64,000 nt of DNA from Bdellovibrionales bacterium (lineage in GTDB: Bacteria > Bdellovibrionota > Bdellovibrionia > Bdellovibrionales > UBA1609), in assembly GCA_027459485.1 (NCBI GenBank), contig DAIDIG010000001.1, forward strand, positions 1 to 64,000. The letters are read 5' to 3'. The position numbers and the translations under genes were made by a program. Positions within the stretch are counted from its first letter, which is position 1. Each line of letters starts with the position of its first letter. Of this stretch, positions 1-6,926 are shown piece after piece. Below the pieces are notes generated by a model that did no database searches, was not told the DNA's origin, and saw only the letters and a list, made by a program, of their open reading frames with translations.

Positions 1-49
1 AAAATCTATAACTCATTCAAACGGATACCCTTATTCTAGTCTCAAACTG

Positions 50-193
50 ATGACCATTTCAACGGTAAAAGCGCTCGCGATTATAATATTTGCGTGTACG
101 CTGTCAGCGCGCGCAGCCGACGTCTTGTTCAAGCGCCGGTTGATTTCGGTACGCATTAGGTTTCGGCGATCCGTTCTTCGGCGATTCCTTTGA
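50..193 (+). other. Short ORF: signal-peptide-like start with a cationic tail
   Basis: A 47-codon ORF starts with ATG. Residues 1-23 look like a signal peptide: Lys7, a hydrophobic run ALAIIIFACTLSA, then an Ala-rich c-region. The remaining 24 residues carry nine Arg/Lys and one Asp, including VRIRFRR. Its last 38 bases run antisense to the 3' end of the PEBP gene at 156-701. I see no Shine-Dalgarno sequence. It could be the broken 5' end of an exported-protein gene whose remainder was lost, or a small secreted cationic peptide; the remnant explanation is more likely. Confidence 0.25.
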
Positions 194-701
194 TCGCATT
201 ATCATGCCGAATCTTCTGTTCGGATCGTCGCTCGTATGTACCGATGAGTTTGGCCGTCGCGACGATATGATTTTTCATCGCTACGGTCAGCGTTTGCTTG
301 TCGATACCGCCGTCGAGCTTCAAAGCTGCATTTAATGCGTAGAGAGTAAAAACATAATGATGGACGCCCGAATCGATCGGTGGCAATGGTCCGCCATAGC
401 CGGATTTGCCAAATGAGTTGACGCCCTGAACAGCATGAAGCGGTTTTCGCAAAACCGTATCGCGCGGCAACGCCTCAGGCAACGACATGGTATTACCCGG
501 CATTCCGTAGATCAGCCAATGCGTAAACGGGTAATCTTGACCTGCGACTTTCGGGGCATCCGGGTCTTCGCAAATGATTGCGAACTGCACACTTCCATTC
601 GGCACTGACCAGCTGAGCGCTGGTGAGATATTGTCGCCTTCTTTCGTATATTTTGCGGGTATCCACCCGTAATTTCTAAACGCGGGGCTTTTAAGCTCCA
701 T
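156..701 (-). CDS. YbhB/YbcL (PEBP, Raf kinase inhibitor-like) family protein
   Basis: A 181-residue phosphatidylethanolamine-binding-protein fold of the bacterial YbhB/YbcL type. The family signatures are visible: DGxNISPALSW-like start (GDNISPALSW), the ligand-pocket block CEDPDAP followed by HWLIYGMP, and the FGKSGYGGPLPP block with the GVHHYVFTLYAL strand. There is no signal peptide, so it is probably cytosolic. ATG at 701 has AAGGAG seven bases upstream. The C-terminus has a basic tail beyond the usual fold. It lies 11 bases downstream of the CBS-DUF2267 gene on the same strand and is probably co-transcribed with it. The physiological ligand of bacterial members is not settled. A second, exported PEBP protein lies at 6927-7469. 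Confidence 0.9.
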   Translation of the reverse strand: MELKSPAFRNYGWIPAKYTKEGDNISPALSWSVPNGSVQFAIICEDPDAPKVAGQDYPFTHWLIYGMPGNTMSLPEALPRDTVLRKPLHAVQGVNSFGKSGYGGPLPPIDSGVHHYVFTLYALNAALKLDGGIDKQTLTVAMKNHIVATAKLIGTYERRSEQKIRHDNAIKGIAEERIAET

Positions 702-712
702 TAATCTGCTCC

Positions 713-1591
713 TTATAAAAGGTCGTGTTCAAGGAACACTTGTCGCATATCCTTGGGTAGGTGGAGTGAGACTTTGCTCGTCTCGCCCGGTGAGATAATT
801 TGGCCGATGGCGGTCCATGCTTCGCGCAGAAGTTGAACGGACTCTTCCGGCGTTTTGTTGAAGCGACGGCCGATCTCCGAAATAATTTCAGAACTATCGA
901 TGATTTCATCGGAGTCGAGTTCGGGGATGAGCTCCATCTGAAATATATACGGAAATTGTGAAATCAAATGCTTGCCTTCAGTCGAAGTAATTCGACGCAG
1001 AACTGTCGTCATTAAATAAAGAATTAAATTGCGAGCATCACCTCGGCTGAGATCGGTGGCTTCAGCGACACTTCTTATAAACAGGTGATACGAATTTTGT
1101 CGCTTATCCTGATGGCGGAATGGAGCACGTGCCCGCGACTTGAAGTTTTCAGAGCCGTCCAATTGCGCGCGCAATATGGATCGTTCATCGCTGTCTTCAA
1201 GCATTTTGGCCTTGATTAGATCGTCGAGGGTCACAATGCCGATGCATTTTTGCTTGCCATTTGATTCATGCACCACCGGTATACGACGAATCTTTTCTTC
1301 GCGCATGAGATCCACGACATCATGCAGAGTCGCCTCATCCGTCACATAAACAAGTTTCTTATCAGTTAACAGCCGGTGCACGGGGTCGCCGGCCTTAATT
1401 TTCTGAAAGGCCAAAGCGAAAGCGACATCGCGATCCGTTACGATGCCGATGAGCTTGCCGCTCTCATCATTGACTAGCACGCTCCCGATATTATTTGTTT
1501 GCATGGCATGAGCCGACTGTTTAACTGTGCTAGTCGCATTCAATATGACAGGCCTATGGAGGGGCAGGTTACGAACTCCAACCGCATCCAT
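713..1591 (-). CDS. CBS-domain pair plus DUF2267 protein
   Basis: A 292-residue protein. Residues about 8-135 form two CBS motifs: the first includes GSVLVNDESGKLIGIVTDRDV, the second IRRIPVVHESNG then CIGIVTLDDL. After a linker, residues about 160-290 match DUF2267, a helical domain with FIRSVAEATDLSRGDA and LPKDMRQVFL. CBS pairs usually bind adenosine nucleotides, so this is probably an energy or redox sensor; the DUF2267 role is unknown. ATG at 1591 has a strong AAGGAGG. It sits downstream of hsp20 and upstream of a PEBP gene, a combination I associate with stress and dormancy gene clusters. Its upstream region holds two inverted repeats annotated separately. Confidence 0.88.
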   Translation of the reverse strand: MDAVGVRNLPLHRPVILNATSTVKQSAHAMQTNNIGSVLVNDESGKLIGIVTDRDVAFALAFQKIKAGDPVHRLLTDKKLVYVTDEATLHDVVDLMREEKIRRIPVVHESNGKQKCIGIVTLDDLIKAKMLEDSDERSILRAQLDGSENFKSRARAPFRHQDKRQNSYHLFIRSVAEATDLSRGDARNLILYLMTTVLRRITSTEGKHLISQFPYIFQMELIPELDSDEIIDSSEIISEIGRRFNKTPEESVQLLREAWTAIGQIISPGETSKVSLHLPKDMRQVFLEHDLL

Positions 1592-1622
1592 GTCGCCTCC
1601 TTTTCAAGTGCCAAAAGAAGTC

Positions 1623-1646
1623 TGTGCATAGTCCGTGCCATGCACA
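1623..1646. promoter_or_regulatory. Inverted repeat, possible operator
   Basis: TGTGCAT and ATGCACA form a perfect 7-bp inverted repeat separated by 10 bp, 32-55 bases upstream of the CBS-DUF2267 start codon at 1591. The 17-bp centre spacing would put both half-sites on nearly the same DNA face, as expected for a dimeric repressor. No convincing -10 or -35 could be fixed around it. Confidence 0.4.
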
Positions 1647-1670
1647 AAGCGGCAATTGACGGGAACGCGC

Positions 1671-1685
1671 GTACAATTATTGTAC
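1671..1685. promoter_or_regulatory. 15-bp palindrome between hsp20 and the CBS gene
   Basis: GTACAATTATTGTAC is a perfect palindrome with one central base. It touches the hsp20 stop codon (1685-1687) and lies about 80 bases upstream of the CBS-DUF2267 start. With a 1-base loop and A/T-rich arms it suits a protein-binding operator better than an RNA terminator. Confidence 0.4.
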
Positions 1686-2131
1686 TAATGGACGGCGATT
1701 TGCTTTGCCTTTGAAGTCTCGGTTTTGGGTATTGTCACGGTCAACACTCCGTCTTCAAATTTTGCATCGACTTTCTTTTCGTCAACGGTCGATGGGAGTG
1801 TGCAGCTGCGCGCAAAAGAACCATAGCTGATCTCAGAATAGCGACTGCGCCGGTCTTCCGATTTTTTCTCTTCGCGCCGCTCAGCTGTTACCGTGAGAAC
1901 GTTACCGTCGACTTCGACGTTCACGTCTTCTTTGCGTACACCCGGTATATCGAACTTCATAATGTAGTTTGATTTATCTTCGCTGAGTTCGAGCGAAGGG
2001 GAAAATGCACCCGTCGTCGGCGTCGATCGATTGGACGTGAAATCCTCAAAAAAACGATCGAGATCGTTTTGTAGACGCGAGAACGACCGAAACGGTTCGG
2101 TTTCTCTTTGCCATAATGATGGTAATTTCAT
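1685..2131 (-). CDS. Hsp20/alpha-crystallin small heat-shock protein
   Basis: A 148-residue small heat-shock protein that holds unfolding proteins in soluble oligomers. The alpha-crystallin domain spans roughly residues 45-135, with FDIPGVRKEDVNVEV, GNVLTVTAERREE and the diagnostic DGVLTVTIPK near the end. The C-terminal IAV matches the I-x-I/V motif used in oligomerisation. A longer frame reaches 2191, but ATG at 2131 has AAGGAGGAA five bases upstream and starts directly at the family N-terminus (MKLPSLWQRE), so I chose it. The leader contains a candidate ROSE-type RNA thermometer (2136-2204). The CBS-DUF2267 and PEBP genes follow downstream. Confidence 0.93.
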   Translation of the reverse strand: MKLPSLWQRETEPFRSFSRLQNDLDRFFEDFTSNRSTPTTGAFSPSLELSEDKSNYIMKFDIPGVRKEDVNVEVDGNVLTVTAERREEKKSEDRRSRYSEISYGSFARSCTLPSTVDEKKVDAKFEDGVLTVTIPKTETSKAKQIAVH

Positions 2132-2135
2132 TTTA

Positions 2136-2204
2136 TTCCTCCTTATCGGAAAATTGATTTTACCTTCCAACAGGAGCAAATTGAGGGCCACCAGAACAGC
2201 CCTC
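2136..2204 (-). promoter_or_regulatory. Candidate ROSE-like RNA thermometer in the hsp20 leader
   Basis: On the minus strand, UUGCUCCU (2179 to 2172) can pair with the Shine-Dalgarno AGGAGGAA (2143 to 2136). All positions pair except one internal G-G opposition, which is the hallmark of ROSE elements controlling hsp20 genes in rhizobia and enterobacteria. The 28-base loop contains GGAA and TTCC, which can extend the hairpin. Just upstream a second hairpin forms from GAGGGC (2204 to 2199) and GCCCTC (2188 to 2183). The pairing is seen in the sequence; its temperature response is inferred. Confidence 0.5.
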
Positions 2205-2260
2205 TTATTTTTCAGATGAGTCAGAACCGAGCCATTCTGTCATAGCGGCGTGACAAAAAA

Positions 2261-2890
2261 TCAAAACCCGACATTTAATATCGGAGAGACGGAAAACATC
2301 CCCTTGTCGTTAAAGTTTAACAAGCCGATTTGAACGCCGTGCAGATCTTCCGCATGATTGAATAGTCCGATTTGAAAGCCGTAAACTTCTTGCGCGTCAT
2401 TATAAATGCCGAGTTGAAGGCCGTGCACTTTGGTGTGGGGGGCATAGTTCGCGAGACCCGCGAATTGCACTCCGTATATGCTCGATTCGGCCGTGTCGAC
2501 GTTGGCGCCCACTGAAATTTGGGCGCCTGCGACGGTGGTTTTTTCCGAGTTATAATTGAATATACCGGCCACCTGAATGCCTACAACGTTTGTGTACCCG
2601 TGTGTAATATTGAATATGCCGGAGACGGCGCTGCCGACGAACCGCTGATCGGTCATATTGCCGATTAACCCGATATCGGCACCATACATGCTGCGCTGGT
2701 GACCCCACAGAAGGCTGATTCGCGCGCCGGTCACAGCGAAGTCATCGGGTGGGAATTGAGCCGGCGGCAGTAGATTGATCGAGAGAGGCGATGCGGCCGC
2801 ATGCGCTTGCGAAGCGTATGTCATGGTCCAAGCCATTATGGTCACAATCGACAGCATAAAAAAGATATGTGGGGCTGAGTTTGATTTCAT
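2261..2890 (-). CDS. Exported repeat protein, LA_2272 surface-repeat type
   Basis: A 209-residue protein. The N-terminus is a signal peptide (about residues 1-33, ending in ASQAHA). The mature part is mainly tandem repeats of about 18-20 residues with a GxQ(I/V)(G/A)xxN core: GIQVAGIFN, GAQISVGAN, GVQFAGLAN, GLQLGIYN, GFQIGLFN, GVQIGLLN. This resembles the LA_2272-type surface repeats described in Leptospira and probably folds as a repetitive beta structure at or beyond the outer membrane. The ligand is unknown. ATG at 2890 has only a weak ribosome-binding site. It shares a 141-base divergent region with the pirin gene. Confidence 0.72.
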   Translation of the reverse strand: MKSNSAPHIFFMLSIVTIMAWTMTYASQAHAAASPLSINLLPPAQFPPDDFAVTGARISLLWGHQRSMYGADIGLIGNMTDQRFVGSAVSGIFNITHGYTNVVGIQVAGIFNYNSEKTTVAGAQISVGANVDTAESSIYGVQFAGLANYAPHTKVHGLQLGIYNDAQEVYGFQIGLFNHAEDLHGVQIGLLNFNDKGMFSVSPILNVGF

Positions 2891-2904
2891 GAATTTATTT
2901 TACG

Positions 2905-2920
2905 AGCCGTCGAGACGGCT
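2905..2920. promoter_or_regulatory. Perfect inverted repeat in the divergent region
   Basis: AGCCGTC and GACGGCT flank a two-base centre (GA). The element lies 15 bases upstream of the surface-repeat gene start (2890, minus) and 112 bases upstream of the pirin start (3032, plus). The tiny loop and the position between two start codons favour an operator over a terminator. Confidence 0.35.
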
Positions 2921-3031
2921 GTCGAACTCGACTGGATCTTCGTCTAAATATTAAAAAACGTAAACCAAACGGGTTTGCATCGTGGGGGCTTATTGACATT
3001 CCTGTATAGTTACGCAAATGATGACGCATCT

Positions 3032-3748
3032 ATGTTGGCGGTTCGAAAAGCGCAGGAGCGGGGTTCATTTGATCACGGGTGGCTTAAAACCTTCCACACC
3101 TTTTCATTTTCTCAGTATTATGACCCCGATTTTACTGGCTTCAGTGTATTGCGAGTCATAAATGAAGATCGTATTAGTGCCGGTGCGGGGTTCCCGATGC
3201 ATGCCCATCGTGATATGGAAATATTAACTTACGTGATAGACGGCGCCCTCGCACACAAAGATTCAATGGGTAACTCCAGCGTAATCCATCCGGGAGAAGT
3301 TCAGCGCATGACCGCCGGTACCGGAGTGCGGCATTCTGAATTCAATTCTTTGCACGATCGTGAAACGCATCTTTTGCAGATATGGATATTACCGGGCGAA
3401 AACTCGCTCGAGCCGAGTTATGAGCAAAAAGAATTCGGTCATCCGTCTGAGCCGTTATTTTTAGTTGCTTCCGACGACGGGCGTGAGGGTTCGCTTGTTA
3501 TTCATCAGGATACAAGTGTTTACGTTGGGCGCGTGCCAAAGGCCCCGGCAACCACGCAAGCTATTTTTCTGCCGCTACTGGCATCGCGCCGCGGTTGGCT
3601 TCAGCTCATTACGGGCGAGATCAAGTTAAAAGCTGACGAGTCTTCAATAAACGTCACCAGTGGCGATGGGGTCGCTATTGAAAATGAAAATAAAGTTGTG
3701 GCCGAATGTTCACCTGGCAGCGAATTTCTATTTTTCGATTTACCTTAA
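3032..3748 (+). CDS. Pirin-family bicupin protein
   Basis: A 238-residue two-cupin protein. The first cupin has the metal-site block FPMHAHRDMEI and later VRHSEFN, which supply the His/Glu ligands known in pirins. The FHTFSFSQYYDPD segment is also typical. Some bacterial pirins oxidise quercetin or other substrates and others act as redox-linked regulators; the sequence does not decide which. The frame opens earlier with TTG at 2975, but ATG at 3032 (MLAVRKAQERG) matches the usual pirin N-terminus. No clear Shine-Dalgarno sequence precedes it. It stands alone, convergent with the sugar-transporter gene 17 bases downstream. Confidence 0.92.
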   Translation: MLAVRKAQERGSFDHGWLKTFHTFSFSQYYDPDFTGFSVLRVINEDRISAGAGFPMHAHRDMEILTYVIDGALAHKDSMGNSSVIHPGEVQRMTAGTGVRHSEFNSLHDRETHLLQIWILPGENSLEPSYEQKEFGHPSEPLFLVASDDGREGSLVIHQDTSVYVGRVPKAPATTQAIFLPLLASRRGWLQLITGEIKLKADESSINVTSGDGVAIENENKVVAECSPGSEFLFFDLP

Positions 3749-3765
3749 GGTTGCCGGCGCGCCAT

Positions 3766-4776
3766 TTACTCGAGCGCAAACACGCTCGCCATGACGAAAC
3801 TCACAAGGCCTAAAACGTAAGCGGCCAACATCGCGGCCAAAAGCGTATTAGTGCCGCGCGAAGCGTTTCGATATTCGTCCCCAAAAAACATCGACCAGAA
3901 TGCCGATACGAGAAGAGCGCCTTGGGCAAGGCCAAAAGAAATCGCAAAACCAATGCGTTCGGCTGCCAAAATGCTAAGTTCAAGGCCAATGCCCCACACG
4001 GCTCCGCCCAAAATTCCGACGAGATGATTGCGCAGGCTCTCGTCGAGATAATCATCGAAGCTGAGCGAGGCGCCGCGAATTGGCCGTTCCATAAACGCGG
4101 GCACGAATAAAAATGAACTCAAAAACACGCCCAGAGCAAAAACAAAGACTGAGGCATACGGCCCCATTTTGCCCATAGCGGGCAATAGAAAAGTGCGCGC
4201 GGTTGCGGCCGCGATCAAGCGATAATAAATTCCGAGTAGTAAACCACTTGCGCAAGCCGCAACAAAACCAACAGCCGGTGCGCGAATAAAAGGTGGATTC
4301 ACTCGGGCCTTCGTTTCAGAGTCCAGCCAAATCGCGAAGCTGATCAATGTGACGCCTGAAAACAGAAACGCAGGGTGCCCGAACGGGGCGCCGAAGTAGT
4401 TCAGAGTGACTCCAGTGACGAGCGCGATCCCCATAGCCAGAGGCAGGGCCCGCGGCGAACTGATTGTCGCCATCGCTGTCGTTAGCAATATATTGCCGAT
4501 ATTAAAAAGAACACCGGCCGAAACGGCTGTTAACAAATTGGGGGTCGAAGCTTGCCCAAGATCCGCGAGAAATGGCCGGCCCGCACCACTCGTCATCCCC
4601 CAAGTGAAACCGAGTAGAAGTGTCGCCAACAATATCCCCAGCGCGTAATCCCAATAAAACAGTTCAAACCGCCAGCTGTCGGTAACGAGGCGTTCCACTT
4701 TGGCCCATGAGCCCCAGCAGGCCATTGTAATGACACAAAAAAGAATAGATTCGCCGTAACTTGCCGGGATGTACAT
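3766..4776 (-). CDS. GRP-family (GlcU/RbsU-like) sugar transporter
   Basis: A 336-residue, very hydrophobic protein with about ten transmembrane segments, consistent with the GRP branch of the drug/metabolite transporter superfamily. The N-terminal CVITMACWGSWAKVERLV and the GVLFNIGNILLTTAM segment resemble GlcU/RbsU-type glucose or ribose uptake proteins, which work by proton symport. The actual substrate cannot be read. ATG at 4776 has GCGGAG six bases upstream. A 14-bp palindrome lies 47 bases upstream of the start. Confidence 0.8.
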   Translation of the reverse strand: MYIPASYGESILFCVITMACWGSWAKVERLVTDSWRFELFYWDYALGILLATLLLGFTWGMTSGAGRPFLADLGQASTPNLLTAVSAGVLFNIGNILLTTAMATISSPRALPLAMGIALVTGVTLNYFGAPFGHPAFLFSGVTLISFAIWLDSETKARVNPPFIRAPAVGFVAACASGLLLGIYYRLIAAATARTFLLPAMGKMGPYASVFVFALGVFLSSFLFVPAFMERPIRGASLSFDDYLDESLRNHLVGILGGAVWGIGLELSILAAERIGFAISFGLAQGALLVSAFWSMFFGDEYRNASRGTNTLLAAMLAAYVLGLVSFVMASVFALE

Positions 4777-4822
4777 TGTGTCTCCGCAAGTCGAACCTAC
4801 ATGTGAACGATCTGAATGAGGG

Positions 4823-4836
4823 TCAAAATATTTTGA
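4823..4836. promoter_or_regulatory. 14-bp perfect palindrome upstream of the sugar transporter gene
   Basis: TCAAAATATTTTGA is fully self-complementary and lies 47-60 bases upstream of the transporter ATG at 4776 (minus strand), a typical place for a repressor or activator site. It is directly downstream of the strong hairpin at 4842-4869, which separates this gene from the protease gene. Confidence 0.4.
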
Positions 4837-4841
4837 TGTGC

Positions 4842-4869
4842 CATGGCGGCGACTAAGCTCGCCGCCATG
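4842..4869 (-). terminator. Strong 11-bp hairpin after the C1A protease gene
   Basis: CATGGCGGCGA and TCGCCGCCATG form a perfect 11-bp stem with a 6-base loop, 16 bases past the protease stop codon in its direction. A U-tract does not follow directly; the downstream minus-strand sequence is A/T-rich after about six bases. It is best read as a transcript-end or mRNA-stabilising hairpin, not a textbook intrinsic terminator. Confidence 0.5.
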
Positions 4870-4884
4870 ATCAAATTTCAGGTG

Positions 4885-6378
4885 CTAGTTCTGAACATTA
4901 AAAGTGATTTTATTACTGTCGATGAGCGTCGTTTTGCCGCCCGCATAGGCCTGGCCCTCGATCCAAACGGTGTATGTGCCATTCGGGACTCGATCCGTGC
5001 CCCAAGTCAGATTCATAGTCGGGCCGACATCGGGAGTCCAAGTGGACTTCGTATTGCCATTCGAGTCAACGTGCATAAAAGCGATTCGCTGAAGCGGAAC
5101 CGGGCTTTGGCTGTCGATTGTAATAGTGAACGTCACATCGCCGCTCACCGGTTGAGACGGGTTCACCTTTTGCGGAGCAAGTTGAATGTTGTATTGTTCC
5201 GGTTGATTGGCGACGTAAAAGTAACGGTACAAATTCGTATCGCCGTTGCTTGCCGTCAACGTGTATTTGCCATCGGGGAGCGCCGTAGTGTTAACGTTTA
5301 AAGCACAAGTCGGGTTTTGGCAAACCGTCGACGATTTCTGCGCTTGGTCGGCGCCGTTGATCGTCAACGAGAGCGGGCTGCCAGCTCTTTTGGGACCGTT
5401 TTGGCCTTCCGTGTATTCGGTTGCCGAAAATTTCGTCATGCCTGAGACGTAGTCGCGATCGCGAATCGGCGATGAAATATAATCGGAGTTATTGTTGACT
5501 TGAAATTGCGTGTTGTCTTGCCCGACGCCTGAAGTGTCGTAATAGCTCACGTACGCAAAGCCATTCATGCCCCAGCCGCGCCCCCAGCTGTTACGGATAA
5601 TCCAGGCCTGTTTATTATCGTCAAAGCCGACGATCGATACGGCGTGGCCGCCCAATACATCACCCGTCACGTGCTGGTAAACTCCGCTCGAGTAATCGAT
5701 GAAATCTGCATAAACTTGCAAAGTCGTCACAACCGGTCCTTGTTTCAATGCGGCCTTCAGTGCGTCCATACCATTTGGGGTGGTGAACGAAGCGATTCTT
5801 TGCGATCGCGCCGCTGCATCCGAGCAGATTGACGAGCACGAGACGTCTGTGCCGGTTGCGCCAATTGTGTAAGGTGCACAGGCTTCATCGGGCACACCTG
5901 TATTCACAAGATACTGCGCAGCTAAATTCGGCTCCCAACCGTAATCGCAAGCGCCGCCGCCGCATTCAAATAAAGCTTGCGGCGACAATTCCATATTCAA
6001 ATTCGGAATTCCCGATGTTACGTTCATCTGCGTTTCTAAAGTGGCAATCGTGGCAAACGCGACGCAACTGCCGCAGTGGCCCTGATTAAGAATCGGGCTC
6101 ACATAGTTCATGCCATTGACATTTCGCCAATCCCATACTTGTGGTACGGCGGGCGAATAATTTTGTGTCGAGAACATCACTCCCGAAGGATGAACGTTGC
6201 GCGCGCCCATCATGCGGACAAGGTCTGAACGGGACAAATGATTGAGCCAATTGTCTTTTGCCCGCCAAGTGGCGTGTTTTGCTGCTAGACTTTTGTTGAG
6301 ATTATCAATTGACAGTACTTGAGCGGCATTGGCCCCCCCGGCCACCATCAGAGCCGTTACAAAAAGCAGTTTCTTCAT
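4885..6378 (-). CDS. Secreted papain-family (C1A) cysteine protease
   Basis: A 497-residue exported protease. Residues 1-19 are a signal peptide (KKLLFVTALMVAGG, ANA). A propeptide-like region follows to about residue 80, then the C1A domain begins at VWDWRNVNG. The catalytic set is visible: Gln99, Cys105 in NQGHCGSCVAF, His245 in GGHAVSIVGF and Asn263 in IIRNSWGRGWG. The residue after the catalytic Cys is Val, where papain has Trp. Residues about 300-497 form one or two beta-rich modules, possibly for binding or secretion. The frame opens at 6396, but ATG at 6378 has GGGGAGGG and starts the signal peptide. An extracellular or periplasmic role in protein breakdown fits. Confidence 0.93.
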   Translation of the reverse strand: MKKLLFVTALMVAGGANAAQVLSIDNLNKSLAAKHATWRAKDNWLNHLSRSDLVRMMGARNVHPSGVMFSTQNYSPAVPQVWDWRNVNGMNYVSPILNQGHCGSCVAFATIATLETQMNVTSGIPNLNMELSPQALFECGGGACDYGWEPNLAAQYLVNTGVPDEACAPYTIGATGTDVSCSSICSDAAARSQRIASFTTPNGMDALKAALKQGPVVTTLQVYADFIDYSSGVYQHVTGDVLGGHAVSIVGFDDNKQAWIIRNSWGRGWGMNGFAYVSYYDTSGVGQDNTQFQVNNNSDYISSPIRDRDYVSGMTKFSATEYTEGQNGPKRAGSPLSLTINGADQAQKSSTVCQNPTCALNVNTTALPDGKYTLTASNGDTNLYRYFYVANQPEQYNIQLAPQKVNPSQPVSGDVTFTITIDSQSPVPLQRIAFMHVDSNGNTKSTWTPDVGPTMNLTWGTDRVPNGTYTVWIEGQAYAGGKTTLIDSNKITFNVQN

Positions 6379-6452
6379 AAACCCTCCCCTAGACAAAAGA
6401 GCATACCGAGTTTAGGGTTTATGAATACTGCTTAATTTAAATTTTTTGCAAA

Positions 6453-6496
6453 AACTGGTAGAAAGTTGAGTAAAGCAAACGCTACTGCTACCAGTT
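6453..6496 (-). terminator. Possible intrinsic terminator for the KGG peptide gene
   Basis: On the minus strand AACTGGTAG (6496 to 6488) pairs perfectly with CTACCAGTT (6461 to 6453), followed by TTT so that the transcript ends in a short U-run. The 26-base loop holds a smaller hairpin (AGTA with TACT). It lies 34 bases beyond the stop codon of the gene at 6530-6802. The stem has moderate GC and the U-run is short. Confidence 0.35.
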
Positions 6497-6529
6497 GTTA
6501 TTGTTCATATTGTTAGACTTTATCGCTAC

Positions 6530-6802
6530 TTATCGCCAGCCATTATCCTCTTCGCTGGGTCGATAACCGCCGCGCGAATGCCGCATCTCATGACGTGGCA
6601 CGTAATCGCGACCCCGGCCACCATGGCTCGCTCGACCGCCCATACTGGCAATCGCTCGTCGCTCGGATAGTGACATGGCCGCGAAACCGCGACGGCTTGT
6701 GCCGCTACGGCGGCTCGAACTTTTTCTAGCTATTGAACGTCTATTTGATTTTCGTGCTGGCGATCGCCGACGCGATCTTGATGAACTATTTCGTCTTGCC
6801 AT
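6530..6802 (-). CDS. Small basic KGG-motif stress peptide
   Basis: A 90-residue protein. Residues 1-38 are almost entirely Arg, Ser, Lys and Ala. Residues about 39-65 match the stress-induced KGG repeat (PF10685 type): RGFAAMSLSERRAIASMGG followed by RASHGG, with GGRA in place of the usual GGKA. The C-terminus is rich in Arg, Gly and acidic residues. KGG proteins such as YciG/GsiB are induced by general stress or desiccation. The basic N-terminus suggests nucleic-acid binding, which is inference. ATG at 6802 has AGAGGAG eight bases upstream. Confidence 0.78.
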   Translation of the reverse strand: MARRNSSSRSRRRSPARKSNRRSIARKSSSRRSGTSRRGFAAMSLSERRAIASMGGRASHGGRGRDYVPRHEMRHSRGGYRPSEEDNGWR

Positions 6803-6926
6803 GAATGTACTCCTCTGTTGGTTTTCAACTGTGCAACTCTTATGCCATTAACTGTTGAATAGATAACGGCACAAAAACGTGGAGAAGTTCCGCTCAAAGC
6901 TGTAATTGCAGTCCCGCAATTCCGCT

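Noticed and set aside
2992-3010. TTGACA and TATAGT before the pirin gene as a promoter
   Set aside because: The two hexamers are only about six bases apart, far short of the 16-18 needed.
6904-6921. AATTGC/GCAATT hairpin as terminator of the exported PEBP gene
   Set aside because: Six-base A/T-rich stem without a U-run on the relevant strand.
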